Positions 1-10,837 are shown, counted from the stretch's first letter. The stretch: 64,000 nt of DNA from Euleptes europaea (GCF_029931775.1 NC_079322.1:57629853-57693852); one strand, 5' to 3'. Notes: generated by a model not told the origin, from the letters alone. A program made the numbers and translations.

Positions 1-353
1 GGGGATGCCGGGGTGGTTCAGTTAGAAACCGCGGGGCGTCTGGCCCCCCAGGATGAAAGGGGACGGGGTGGGGGGGGGAGAGCTGCACAGAGTCGCCGGG
101 GGGAGCCCTGCAGTTGGGCCGGGGTGGCCAGGCGCCGGGCGCCTCCTCTTCGCCCCTGCGGTCCGCCTGACCCCTGCCGTCCAGCGCCCGGACCGTCGGC
201 TCGCCCGGACGAAGGAGCGCTGCCGGGGAGCCGGCCGGGGACAGCCTGGCCGTGGCCGTTCGTCTCTCTGGAAGTCGAGCTCGGTTGCTGCGGGGGACCT
301 CGCCAACACGGGGGGGGGGCAGATTATTGGCGTGGGCAGAGATGAAGGCAATG
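1..353. other. GC-rich sequence at window start, no gene supported
   Basis: CpG-containing and open in several frames by composition. No recognisable protein or splice pattern. It could be the edge of a CpG island of a gene outside the window. Confidence 0.4.
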
Positions 354-718
354 GGGAGGGGCTGTGGCTGAGCGGTAGAGCCTCTGCGTGGCATGCGGAG
401 GGTGCCCGGCCCCTCCAGTTAAAGGGACTAAGCAAGCAGGTGATGGGAAAGACCTCTGCCTGAGACCCTGGAGAGCCCCTGCTGGTCTGCCTAGCCACTT
501 ATGCACGGAAGGTTTTGCCTTGGATTGGCCGCTGTCTAGTGCACATTTTCCCTATCTGGATTCTCCAAACTCTGCATGGGGGTTACTGTTGAGTTTTGAG
601 AATTCGGATGGGGAAAATGTGCATCTAGAGAGGGGCAAAACCTCCCATGCATAAATGGCCAATATTGACTTTGATGGACCAAGGGTCTGATTCAGTAGAA
701 GGCAGCTTCATGTGTTCG
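354..718 (+). repeat. tRNA-derived SINE interrupted by a palindromic element
   Basis: The head, with A box (TGGCTGAGCGGTAGAG), the 'ccagttaaagggacta' core and 'cctgagaccctggagagc', occupies 354-493. The 3' part (aatattgactttgatggacc, then ggcagcttcatgtgttcg) resumes at 661. The segment between is the fold-back element at 494-660. Same family as the SINEs at 6503, 9815, 10838, 11352 and 21787. Confidence 0.85.
494..660. mobile_element. Palindromic fold-back MITE, copy A
   Basis: Arms start ccacttatgcacggaaggtt and end aaacctcccatgcataaatgg, with inner CATTTTCCC...GGGGAAAATG and a centre around 'ctctgcatgggggttactg'. Family consensus arm: GGCCATTTATGCACGGGAGG, then TTTTGCCTTGGATTTGCCGC, then TCTCTAGATGCACATTTTCC. 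No coding capacity, so it is a non-autonomous DNA element of unassigned superfamily. Confidence 0.85.
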
Positions 719-2667
719 TGGGTCCCCCTCGTCGGATTTCAGAACCCATTAACATCCCACATTACACCCCGCTCGCTCAGGAGCCGGGACTGCCTCTTCT
801 TCTGCTTGACCTGCAAAGTCCTTTTTGTGGGTGCCAAACCGAAAGTAAACCTATCTGCTCTCGAACCTACCTAGATTTGCCCTCTGAGGCCGAGGGGAAA
901 CAAATTGTGTCTGCCGGGATGGAGCCACATCAAGAAAGGGCTTCTTCTCTCTTTAAAAGAAAAAAAGGAAAGAAAGGAACTAGAGGAACCTGGTCGCAGT
1001 AGGCAAAGGCTTTATACGTTTGGCTTTTTAGATGGCTTTAGCCCGCGTTAAACACCTGTGAGGAAAAGATATCCACCCCAGGACGTTAGGCAGGTCTGCC
1101 ATCGAACTGAATTAAACAGAGCAAGGTCAGCTGTTTTTAAAGTCTGATTGAAATCGACGGGATTTAACTTGCTCCAAGGTAAATATTACACTGATAGCCA
1201 GTGTCTTTGGTGATTTGCATGGAAGAAGAAGAAGAAGAAGAAGAAGAAGAAGAAGAAGAAGAAGAAGAAGAAGAAGAAGAAGAAGAAGAAGAGCAGGAGG
1301 AAGAGGAGTTTTGAGTAATTTTTTTCCTTTTTGGAAAATATAGGACTGAAATGCATTTCCATCAACACCAATGCCATTTGTTTCTTTGTTGGTTAAGCAT
1401 CGACCCAGTGGGGTAAGACTGTTTATAGATCCACACTACTTTATCTATCATGCATGCATTACAGGAGTCGGTATAGGAATTCGTGGTAAATAATGCAACT
1501 CTACTAACCGCCCCACAGATCGACAAATCGGAGGGCACGAGCCAACCCGAACTGAGCTCTTGATCTCATCGAGAAAGGATCAGGGCAACCCCCGCGCAGA
1601 GGGTCTCCCAGCCTACGCCGGCAACAATCCAGGAGGGAGCAGCTCTGCTTCGGATTGCAGCGTAGACCAGGCGTGCATCCTATGCAGAACCCCTCCAGTC
1701 TAACCCCACTGATTTTAGGGGGCTGAGAGAATGCAGTCACTCTGCTTAGGGTTGCCCAGTGAATTTTTTTTTTTTCCAATTGAACCAAAAGGACCTTAAA
1801 ATGCTTAAACCTGGCCGGATGGCGCCCTGAGCTTTTTACAGCTCTAGATTATGTTTTACACGAGGGTTCTTTCATCCGCAGGCGTTTGTTTCAGTCCTCC
1901 TGCAAAACACCCCGATATTAAAAACAAAAAAAACAAAAAACACCCCACTCATGACTCTTAAAACCAAATGTCTCTGTTTGCCCCACATCCTGATTTGCCC
2001 CACATCCTAGGCAAAATCTTGGGAGCGTATCTAGTTCATTTTGTGGGCAGAGGGCAGCCGCCAGTTGACTTTCTTTTCCAAGCCAGCTACATGAATTGGT
2101 GAAAAGAAAAAAAACCCAGAAAGGAAGAAAGCGCAGGACAGGTTTGTCGAGGCAACATGTTAACCCCGGTAGGTTCTAGCACAAAATATACAGGAAGGTT
2201 CGGTAACAAGCCAACCTTTTAAAAACGGTCGTGTTTTCGTGGAGGAAACTCAAGCAGGAAGAAAGAGTAAGCGAAGGTTCATAAATGGAAAGCAGGAGGT
2301 TTGTTTTTTTTAATTGTGGATTCGGATCAGACCGTCCAAAGGGTTGCATCATTCTGCGCGCAGCAAAAAGAGCTGGAGCTGACGCCGGCGGAACCGTTTT
2401 GTTTCCATCCGCTCCTCCCCTTGGTCCTGAAGCGAAGGGGGACCCTTCCCCTCCCGTTTAAGGACCACCCAAGGGTGGGTGGGTGGTGGACGATCCTTTC
2501 CTCGTCACCTTGGGCACAGTGAACCGATCTGGGGGTGGGGGGAAGAGGCGAGGGGGAGTCCATCCTCTTTGTAGGAGCAGACAGCAACTTCTGGCTACAG
2601 GAGAAAAGAACGAAAGGGAGCAAGCAAGAAAAGACAGGCCTGGGAAAGGGACTGCGTCTTTATTATG
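719..2667. other. Intergenic, mixed composition
   Basis: Apart from the (GAA)n tract I see no gene, RNA or recognised repeat. 1500-1780 is moderately GC-rich without a convincing ORF. Confidence 0.5.
1221..1293 (+). repeat. (GAA)n microsatellite, about 23 units
   Basis: Uninterrupted GAA triplets. The complementary strand gives an apparent poly-Phe frame that is not a gene. Confidence 0.98.
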
Positions 2668-2855
2668 ATTCTGTGCACGGGAGGTTTTTGCCTTGGATCT
2701 GCTGCTCTCCAGAAGCACATTTCCCCCCATCCGAATGATTTAAACTCAACCACAAGCCCCCATGCAGAATCCTGAAAATTTGGATCGGAACAAACGTGCC
2801 TCTGGAGAGCGGCAGACCCAAGGCGACCCCTCCCAGGCACCCATGGCCATTTGTG
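2668..2855. mobile_element. Palindromic fold-back MITE, copy B
   Basis: Runs from gtgcacgggaggtttttgcc to ctcccaggcacccatggcc, with the inner words of copy A but more divergent arms. Confidence 0.75.
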
Positions 2856-3222
2856 AAGCCGAGCTCTGGAAGCCAACCTGGATGTAGTTTGCAGACACCC
2901 GGAATTGGTGCGCGCGCGTGAAAACGAAGCCGAAACCGAAGCGGGCTCCGCTTGCCTCTTCCAGAAGAGCTCCCCTCTTCCTGGCGCCTCTCCTGGCACC
3001 CCCTCCCTTTGGCCCGGGTCCTTTGAAAACCTCCCCCCCCCAGGGGGCATCAATGGGCCGCGCTGGGGGGGAGGCGGAGGAGCCTTCGGGGGCCGGAGAG
3101 CGACGCTGCCCCGTTGGAGATCGATGTGCCGAGAATCATTCATGCCGCTGTGCATTTAAGGGGGGGGGGGTTCTTCCCCTCCTCCCCTCCCCTCGCCCTG
3201 CTGTGTAGACACACGCTGCAAA

Positions 3223-3391
3223 GCCGTTGATGCACGGGAGGTTTCGCCTGGGATTTGCCCCGCTCTAGGCGCACGTTTTTCTCCCCCGAATGCCCCCAAA
3301 GCCAACAATAACCCCCCCCCTGCAGAGTTTGGAGCCTTCGGATGGGGGAAATCTGCATCCAGAGAGGGGCAAAAGCTCCCCTGCGTCAAAA
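3223..3391. mobile_element. Palindromic fold-back MITE, copy C
   Basis: gatgcacgggaggtttcgcc at the left, ggcaaaagctcccctgcgtc at the right, with 'gccaacaataacccccccc' at the centre. More diverged than copy D. Confidence 0.75.
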
Positions 3392-3501
3392 GGGTCAAGT
3401 GAAACACCGGACAATAATACCCCCCACCCCCCACCCCACCCCAGTTCTCCCACACCGCTGGCCGTCAACCTGGCGGGGCCCCCACTTGCAAGGCAGGGAA
3501 A

Positions 3502-3686
3502 GGCCATTGATGCACGGGAGGTTTCGCCTGGGATTTGCCGCTCTCTAGATGCAGATTTTCCCCATCCGCAGGCTCAAACAACTCTGCATATGGGGGCTTA
3601 TTGTTGAGTTTTGAGAATGTGCATGTGGGGAAATTGTGCATCTAGAGAGCGGCAGATCCCAGGCAGAACCTCCCGTGCACAAATGG
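3502..3686. mobile_element. Palindromic fold-back MITE, copy D
   Basis: ggccattgatgcacgggagg at the left, aacctcccgtgcacaaatgg at the right. Inner arms CTCTCTAGATGCAG and GTGCATCTAGAGAG pair, and the centre has 'gggggcttattgttgagttt'. Confidence 0.82.
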
Positions 3687-4177
3687 AGACTGGGTCCCTT
3701 CTGCTGCTGGCGGTATTGCAGTGCAGAGAGCGCGCTGCATTGCAACATGGAAATGTGGGGGGGGGGTGCAAAAGGGGGGAGCGAGAGCAGAAAGAGGCGG
3801 GGCGGGGGCGACGACGCCTTCTGGAGCAAGCAGGACCGGGAAGCGAAGGTCCCCTTCGCGGGGCCCCCCTCCTCCAAGCTCTGCCTTGGCAAAAACACAG
3901 AGCCCTGGCGGCTCGCCGCGCCGAGAGCTCCTCCTCGGCTCCGCTCTGGGGTGCAATCGGGGGTCCCTTCTGCATGCTGTCGCTTTGGGTGGGGGGGGGG
4001 TGCGAGGGGGTTGCTGGGAAGCCCTCCCGGCCTGCTGCAGCCCCCGCGCCCGGGTCTCCTGCACGGTCCCTCCAGAAGGCGGCTGCGCCCATCCCCCTCT
4101 CCCAGCCCCAGCCCGGATATAATGGGAGAAGGCTGCAACGGAGAACGGGAGGAGTAAATAAAATAAAACGTCGCCTT
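3687..4177. other. GC-rich segment before the tRNA gene
   Basis: CpG-rich with many overlapping open frames and no family-like protein. It may be an orphan CpG island associated with the tRNA-Asn gene. Confidence 0.4.
4165..4168 (-). terminator. Pol III T-run terminator of tRNA-Asn
   Basis: AAAA on the + strand is TTTT on the tRNA strand, about ten bases past the 3' end of the tRNA. A second T-run follows at 4160-4163. Confidence 0.75.
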
Positions 4178-4194
4178 CGTCCCTGGGTGGGCTC

Positions 4195-4245
<51 letters not shown>

Positions 4246-4251
4246 AGAGAC
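4178..4251 (-). tRNA. tRNA-Asn (anticodon GUU)
   Basis: Read on the - strand, this 74-nt gene begins GTCTCTGTGGCGCAATCGG and ends CACCCAGGGACG. The acceptor arms pair (GTCTCTG with CAGGGAC, one G-T wobble). The A box TGGCGCAATCGG lies at 4233-4244, the anticodon GTT at 4215-4217 in loop CTGTTAA, and the B box GGTTCGAGCCC at 4189-4199. There is no intron and no encoded CCA. A run of four T on the coding strand (4165-4168) just downstream is a Pol III terminator. The sequence looks intact and identical or nearly so to the vertebrate tRNA-Asn consensus, so it is probably functional. Confidence 0.95.
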
Positions 4252-5085
4252 ACCTACAAAAGGAGCCCTGAGAAAATAGATTGATTAGCAATGCCAGCCT
4301 GAGCCCGGCAACAGCCTTTTAAAAATTCATCTGGATTTAAATGGAAGGGTGGACGTTACTGCAAGTGTCTCTTAACATTCATGTGAGGTGTAAGGCACAG
4401 GCCCGGTCTTTAAAATAGTTTTATGTGAACCTGCAGGGCACCTTTGTCTTCCGCAACGTTGTCTTGTTTTAAAAGGGTGATTTATATAGCAAGCTTCAAA
4501 ACCAAGCTATCTCTTCCCTGGGGAGCTCAAAATTGCACTCTGCAAAATCGCACTTTGCAAAATCGCATTGACTCTGGAGGAGTCGGTGGAATCCCATCAG
4601 GAGCGCCTCGTGTAGATTGCAGTTCAGGGGCACGTTCATCCTTTTTTGTTACCTGCTCCTTCCAAGGCTCCTGCACCCAGTAGGCTCATTCTCATTGGCT
4701 CTGTGTTTGAATGCTGCTGAGCGGCGTTGGAGGGGCTGGGCTGTCCTTTGGAATGCATCACTGGCATCTGGTCGCTCTTCACTTTCTTAAAAGGGAAATT
4801 CAAGGTTGGTTTAACAGGCGCCCAGCTGGCAACGCTCCTCTGCCAGGTGCATGCGTTCTCCTTTGGACATTACAAAGGGGATCAAAAAGCACCTGCTTTC
4901 CGCTGTAAAAAAAAGGGGGAGACCCAGGACTTTCTCCTGAAGGTGCTCCACACACATCAAAGTCTGCAGCCCCCCCCCCCCACTCCCTCTTTTAAAACAT
5001 TACCATCAGCAGCTTATGCATTCACTAAAATATCCCCAATGCATGTATTCACTAAAATATTCTATGCTACTCATCCAACTCTGCC
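4252..5085. other. Intergenic, no feature recognised
   Basis: Only minor tandem words (aaaatcgcac twice near 4545, attcactaaaatat twice at 5022 and 5047). Confidence 0.5.
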
Positions 5086-5644
5086 CTGGATCCTTTGTAG
5101 AACTTATATAGAAATCGCAGCCGCTATGGCCAAAAATCCTTATGCAACTCATGTACAAAATCTTATACAATTAATACAAAAAATACTAAATCAGGCCCCA
5201 AATTGATTTCAACAACATATATTCAGACATTTTTTCTGACTTATATATTCAAACATACATTACTCACAAAGGTGTCAGTTTCACCATCCAATGGAAGAAT
5301 CCAACTACTCCAATAAGGGTCTGTAATGCCATATTAAGAGTCCTCAGCTTGCAAACTGACATGTTATGATTATTGTGTAAACTACTTTAGCATTATGAGA
5401 TGCCAGGACAACTTTGTGCATAATGTATGTTTGAATGTATGTTTGAATATATAAGTCAGAAAAAATGCCTGAATATATATTGTTGAAATTAATTTGGAGC
5501 CTGATTTAATATTTTTTTTGTATAAATTGTATAAGATTTTGTATATGAGTTGCTTAAGGATTTTTGGCCATAGTGGCTGCGATTTGTATATAAGTTCTAC
5601 AGGTGCAGCTCAAATTTTTGTTTTGGTTTGCTGGATCCTTTGTA
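5086..5644. mobile_element. Fold-back insertion with 14-bp direct repeats
   Basis: Arms 5096-5274 and 5408-5601 are inverted copies of each other (gaacttatata...aatcgcagcc against ggctgcgatttgtatataag) around a ~133-bp loop. The 14-mer CTGGATCCTTTGTA occurs in direct orientation at 5086-5099 and 5631-5644 and looks like a target-site duplication. A T/G-rich tail (5602-5630) is present on the right side only. No coding capacity; family unknown. Confidence 0.7.
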
Positions 5645-6446
5645 TGCATGGCTTTTTGCAAATGGCCCACTTTTGGGCTTCCATCTGCTAGGTAGTTGTG
5701 TGGGCATAGTCTGGCCAGGAGGTACCACAGCAAACATGTTAGCAGTAGATTTTGGGGTGGTGCCACTCTGAGATCCATGCCTGATTCATGGGGTGCCTTT
5801 TCTGCCATCCCCCTCTCTCCAGTTCCTGCACCTTTAAAATCACTCCAGCTTCTGCAAGAAGAACTTCCATAGATTAAATTTTAATTTTTTTTAAAAAAAA
5901 ACCTTCCATAGAGAGAAGGAGATTGTCAGTAGCTGGGTTGGTCCATTAAAAATTACCAAAATGGCAGTCATGTACAATTAATGCCTTTGTTGTGAGGACT
6001 AACCATAACTCCACAGAATAATAACTCTGAATGCAGCTGAACTGATAAAAGGATCAGCCCAATAATTACTTTTGTGCAACTCAAAGGCTTGCTATCTTTC
6101 AGTTCATCCTCATAGAAAGGTATTGGTTTTGGAACTGGAGGATTGCAGCCGATTATATTGCAATATCTGCCGCAAGGGAGGGGGGAGCAAGCCAGAGAGA
6201 AACAGGTGCCTCCTTTAAGGACTGAGACCAGTAATTTCAACCCTTGCTCCAGTAGCTGGTAGGTGAGAATGGGGAACACAGAGTCAGAATGCCAGTTTCC
6301 TTTCTAAAATATAAGGCAGGGCCCAGTGGAGTGGAGCTAAAATTCGATTCATGTATCCTACAGAAATAGGTTGCATTGGAAAAACCTGGTGTGGGCATTT
6401 GTATGCATGGACAATCTTGTGTGCAAGGATAACCTGTTATACCAGT

Positions 6447-6480
<34 letters not shown>

Positions 6481-6501
6481 AAGAAAGAAAGAAAGAAAGA
6501 A
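6447..6501 (+). repeat. (GACA)n(GAAA)n microsatellite
   Basis: About eight GACA units followed by five GAAA units, directly abutting a SINE head. Confidence 0.95.
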
Positions 6502-6502
6502 G

Positions 6503-6704
6503 ACTATGGCTCACTGAGCATCTGCTTGGCATTCAGAAGGCCCCAGGTTCAATCTCCAGCATCTCCATTTAAAGGATCTAGCAATAAGTGATGTGAAAAG
6601 AGCTCAGCCTGAGACCCTGGAGAGCTGCTGTCAATATGAGTAGATGTTACTGACCATGATAGACCAATGGTCTGATTCAGGATAAGGCAGCTCAGTGTGT
6701 TCGA
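6503..6704 (+). repeat. tRNA-derived SINE
   Basis: A box region ctatggctcactgagcatct, B box CAGGTTCAATCTCC, cctgagaccctggagagctg, and the tail ggataaggcagctcagtgtg. Confidence 0.85.
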
Positions 6705-6749
6705 GAAAAGGTTTATTTACTTCATTTATATGGTGCAATTGCTCAAAGC

Positions 6750-6835
6750 AGCTTACGTGATCTGGGGCAGCCAGGCACAAATCTCCACCCAGATCTTACG
6801 CTACCGCTTTAACCACTACACCACAATGGCAGACA
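6750..6835 (-). repeat. Degenerate tRNA-SINE fragment
   Basis: On the - strand, 'attgtggtgtagtggttaaa' with the distal 'gtaagctgctttgagcaatt' resembles the other squamate tRNA-SINE head and tail (compare 22003-22239). Confidence 0.5.
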
Positions 6836-8358
6836 TTTCAGGGAAAAATACAAATCAGTTATGTCGAAGTCTGGAAATGTCTAGTGGTGAATTCTGAGTT
6901 TGTCTCTGTGGATCTGGGGCAGAGAACTGTGATTGGAATCAGTGGTATCTGCCTCAGATCCAGAAGGACTCCTGTAACCACTTGCTTTCCCCCCACCCCA
7001 AATGTGCTGAGACTTAGCATGCTGAGGATTGTATCACTGAGCCATGTTAACATACTAAGACTGGGCTGTGTCAGCTGCCTCACAAAGCAGAAATTCAACA
7101 GGTGAAGCTTTTCTCATAATTACACCTGGGATCTTGGAAAGCATCGTGTATGGACTTACTGGTTGCCACAGAGCTGTTCAAGGGCGTCTTGCCCGAAGGG
7201 GGAAAGTTGGCAACCTACCTGAGGAACCTGGACATGCGCTCTAAAACTCTATGCCACAATCCTACCTCTACATACTGCAAGACATTCATACCCAACCAAG
7301 CTACATTAAAGGCAAAAGCACCTCCAGCTTTTTAAAGAGGCCTTTGAATTTCATCAGAGCTCACTGTGTGTGTGCCAAAATCTTGTGTCAGATTACACAA
7401 TAATAGTCTGATCCATAGTTACTGTAAAAGACATGTAGGCGTGAAGTCATACATTTCTGCTTTTATTTTTCAGCAATGTATAAAGAGATAATCATTTTAA
7501 GGCCTTAAAAATAAGCTGGAACAACACAGAGACACTTCAAGAGGTTCAAAATCTGGTTTCCTGGTCCAGATCTGCAGAAAATGGGTGTAGAAGGGAAAAT
7601 TCCACTACCCATGGCTTCTCAACTCTTTAAAGCACTAATGGTAGGAAAAAATATACTCCTGGCAAAACCCTACTCTTAAGGGTACAAGCACCATGGTTTT
7701 AAACCAGGCCTAGTAATTTACTTTAAAAAAAGGAAAAGAAATCTACTGAGCCTGCAAACAGTAATTCAAAAACCAGAGGGGGGTTGGGGGAGGACCTCCA
7801 GGGTAAGGTGATGGTGGGGGAGAAGAAAGTGAGTGGAAGGACTTAATCGGGTTGTTGGAAAAGGAGCCCATTGCCATGTCTTTAAGCCTTGTTTCTCCAG
7901 CAGCTTTTCTTTCAGTGGAAAGGAGCCAACATTTTTTTCTGCAGCCCCAGCAGTCTCTGGTGAGGCTGATGGTCAAACAGAAAAGAGGGATCCTTGCTGA
8001 GCCAACAGCTTCCTTCTGGATGATCCACCGAGGAGAAGAACTGATACCCCCCCTTCTCGCAAAAGCTTTCGATCCAACATTTTGGGGTCTGCTTCCTCGC
8101 TTCCCCCCAGGTGTCCCGGGCGATGCAGGAGCAGAACTCTCCAGGAGCTCAATTTCGCGTCCACAAGGTGACACCCAGTACATGTGTTACCCAGTACACA
8201 GGTTAATGGTTGCAGCTGAATTGTTGGGCAGAGGCTTGACTGTAAATTGACCATGCAGAAAACCACCTGCCTGGATTCGGGCCTGGATTGTAGGGAAAGG
8301 AGGATGAGAGGGTTGGTGTGTTGTTGTTGTTTTGCTTTTCCCTCTTCATCCACATTTA
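6836..8358. other. Intergenic, no feature recognised
   Basis: Short frames such as 7743-8183 have no family resemblance and no splice context. Confidence 0.5.
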
Positions 8359-8366
8359 CTGCACTT

Positions 8367-8576
8367 AAGGTTGCCAACTGCCAGGTAGTAGCAGGAGATC
8401 TCCTGCTAATTCAGCTGATCTCCAGCAGATAGAGATCAGATCACCTGGAGAAAAATGGCTGCTTTGGCAATTGAACTCTATGGCATTGAAGTCCCTCCCC
8501 TCCCCAAACCCCACCCTCTTCAGGCTTCGCCCCCAAAATCTCCCGCCGGTTGCGAAGAGGGACCTGGCAACCCTAA
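8367..8576 (-). mobile_element. hAT-like MITE, copy 1
   Basis: Begins AAGGTTGCCAACTGCCAGG and ends GGGACCTGGCAACCCTAA. Flanked by 8-bp duplications ctgcactt (8359-8366) and ctgcactc (8577-8584). The body has the family words aactgatctc-type, aaaatggctgctttggcaat, ctccccaaaccccacc. Non-coding, about 210 bp. Strand is arbitrary, set opposite to copy 2. Confidence 0.9.
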
Positions 8577-8641
8577 CTGCACTCCTGGAGTGTCCAAGCA
8601 GATCAGGATGCTGTTCCCCTGTGACCAAGTTCTTTCCTTAG

Positions 8642-8850
8642 TAGGGTTGCCAGGTCCCTCTTTGCCACTGGTGGGAGGTTTTGGGGGCGGAGCCTGAGGA
8701 GGGCGTGGTTTGGGGAGGAGAGGGACTTCAATGCCATAGAGTCCAATTGCCAAAGCAGCCATTTTCTCCAGGTGAACTGATCTATATCGGCTGAAAATCA
8801 GTTGTAATAGTAGGAGATCTCCAGCTAGTACTTGGAGGTTGGCAACCCTA
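8642..8850 (+). mobile_element. hAT-like MITE, copy 2 (perfect 8-bp TSD)
   Basis: TAGGGTTGCC...GGCAACCCTA flanked by exact TTCCTTAG at 8634-8641 and 8851-8858. The 8-bp duplication and short TIRs point to the hAT superfamily. Opposite in orientation to copy 1, 65 bp away. Confidence 0.93.
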
Positions 8851-9069
8851 TTCCTTAGGCTGGCTCAGGAATGATCTTATCGGGAAGACCTCCTGGAAAT
8901 GGGAACACCGTGGACAGTAATTAGGAACAAATCCTGAATTGTAATGAAGGCAATCCCAACTGAATACGAAGAAGCCGGAGATAACAAACCAGAAGCTACA
9001 TAAAACATAGGGGATCTTTAAAAAAAACCAACCAACCTGGGATGTGCTACATTGTGCTTCATTCTGCTG

Positions 9070-9165
9070 TGAAGTTCACTGACCTTTTTCTCCACCTAAC
9101 CTACCTTATACAGAGTTGTTGTGGGAGGGGGACTGGAGAAACATTGAAAAGTGCTATAAAGTTCA
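9070..9165 (+). repeat. 3' fragment of a squamate tRNA-SINE
   Basis: Contains degraded 'cacctaacctaccttataca', 'gagttgttgtgggagg' and 'gaaaagtgctataaa', the usual 3' half of this SINE class. The head is absent. Confidence 0.5.
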
Positions 9166-9329
9166 GGGGTAATGCTGTAGAATTTCTTAAAAAATAATAA
9201 ATCATAAGAACAAAATATTCTATTGCTTTCTAGTACTGTACGATAAAGTATGGTAACTTGAAAGTAACTCTAAAGTGTCTTGAATTTTAACATTGATAAG
9301 AATTTTAAATGTCTGTATAGTGTATTTTA

Positions 9330-9415
9330 TTTAACTGTATTTTATTGGTTGTCAGCTGCCTGACTTTGGTTGGGAAAGAGCAGGGTAAAAATCAAATAAA
9401 CTAAACCAACTAGCC
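9330..9415 (+). repeat. LINE/SINE 3' tail fragment
   Basis: 'gactttggttgggaaagagc', 'agggtaaaaatcaaataaac'. The same tail type occurs at 13880-14030 and 15160-15225. Confidence 0.45.
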
Positions 9416-9814
9416 AACTAAAGAAATAGTTCCAGAAAAGATTAATTTTTATTCTGATCCATTTCTATTTTCACCTCTTATCTTTGAACTTCCATGCTCC
9501 AAATGAGCTGAGAAGCCCAAGGATAGATGGCAAAGAATACAGCTCTCTGACCAGATGATTCAGAATAATTCAACATTTTGCATGGGCAGAACATTACTGT
9601 CCAAATCTCAAAATAGTGCATTCAACAAAAGGGATTTTTGCAAAAAAGAAAGAACTTTTTTTCATCCTTGTTGGCATATGCTCTAAGTCATGTTGTGCTG
9701 TTAAGCAAGGTAGAGATGGCTTGGTTGTGCATATGGAGGAGGATCTGGCTTGAACAGTGACAGTTTCAGGCTTTTTGGGGGGAAACTGTTGTCTTAGAGG
9801 TGGGTTACAATCTG

Positions 9815-10475
9815 GACAGGGGCCATGGCTCAGTGGCAGAGCATCGGTTTGGCACTCAGAAAGTCCCAAGTTCAATCCCCAACATTTCCAGTTAAAGGAT
9901 TTAGTTGTAGGCGATGTGAAAACCTCCACCTGATAATTAAGTACCCAAAGGTCAAGAAAAAATCAAATCCAAGCCCAAAAGTTATACCATATAAAGGTTA
10001 TGTCAATACAAAATATGTATATATTTATTACAGGCTAAAAAGATATATCAGGCCCTGCAATAGCCTACCAAACCAACATGCTCATGTAAACCTAAAACAC
10101 AAATAGACATAAAATCACAAAATTAGTCTAATTTTGTGATTTTATGTCTATTTGTGTTATAGGTTTGCATGAGCATGTTGGCTTGGTAGGGTATTGCAGG
10201 GCCTTATACATGTTATTGATTTGAGCCTGTAATAAATATATACATATTTTGTATTGATATAACCTTTATATTGTATAACTTTTGGGCTTGGATTTGATTT
10301 TTTCTTGACCTTTGGGTACTTAATTCTGTTGTTTTTAGGGTTAAGTCTTTCCCCCCTTTGTTGTTGGTGTGACCTCCACCAGAGACCATGGAGAGCCAGT
10401 TGTCAGTCTGAGTAGACAACACTGACCTTGATGGACTGAAGGTTTGGTTCGGTATAAGGCAGCTTCATGTGTTGC
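9815..10475 (+). repeat. tRNA-derived SINE split by a palindromic insertion
   Basis: The head (9815-9930) has ggggccatggctcagtggca and the B box AAGTTCAATCCCC. The 3' part (about 10372-10475) has ccatggagagccagttgtca and ataaggcagcttcatgtgtt. The palindrome at 9931-10371 sits between. Confidence 0.85.
9931..10371. mobile_element. Large near-perfect palindrome inserted in a SINE
   Basis: Arms of about 190 bp (9935-10125 and 10129-10325) meet with a loop of only a few bases (tcacaaaatta-gtc-taattttgtga). The SINE sequence acctccacc appears on both sides (9922-9930 and 10372-10380) as a 9-bp target duplication. An extra T/G-rich tail of about 45 bp is found only on the right (10326-10371). No coding capacity. 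Confidence 0.75.
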
Positions 10476-10739
10476 AAAATAAATAAATCAGGGTAGTCAG
10501 AGGAACACAGAAAACAGGTTAAACTACCAGTGGGAGAAGAGATTTTTAAACCACATTGTGCATGAGTGGTATTTATTTATTCTACTACACTCTTCCTCTG
10601 AGGAGCTTATAGCAGTTAGTATGTGTTTCCCATCTAGGTAGCACACAGAGTCAAACCTACTTTGCTTTAGCAGAAGACACTGTGGCGTGGGTCTTCAGAC
10701 AGCAATTGAACACAGACTCATGTTACAGTTCTCAATTGA

Positions 10740-10837
10740 CAAAATCTTAGCTCTTACATAGCACGTTAGTGTTGACCTTTGCATATAGTCATTATGCCCA
10801 TAATCCTTACAACAGCCCTGCAAGCAAGGTCAGTGTT
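10740..10837 (-). repeat. MIR-like ancient SINE, part 1
   Basis: 'cataatccttacaacagccc' followed by 'tgcaagcaaggtcagt' is the - strand of the MIR-type 3' region. It continues after the inserted SINE at 11036. Confidence 0.5.

Noticed and set aside
1186-1377. - strand frame with poly-Phe
   Set aside because: Translation of the (GAA)n tract.
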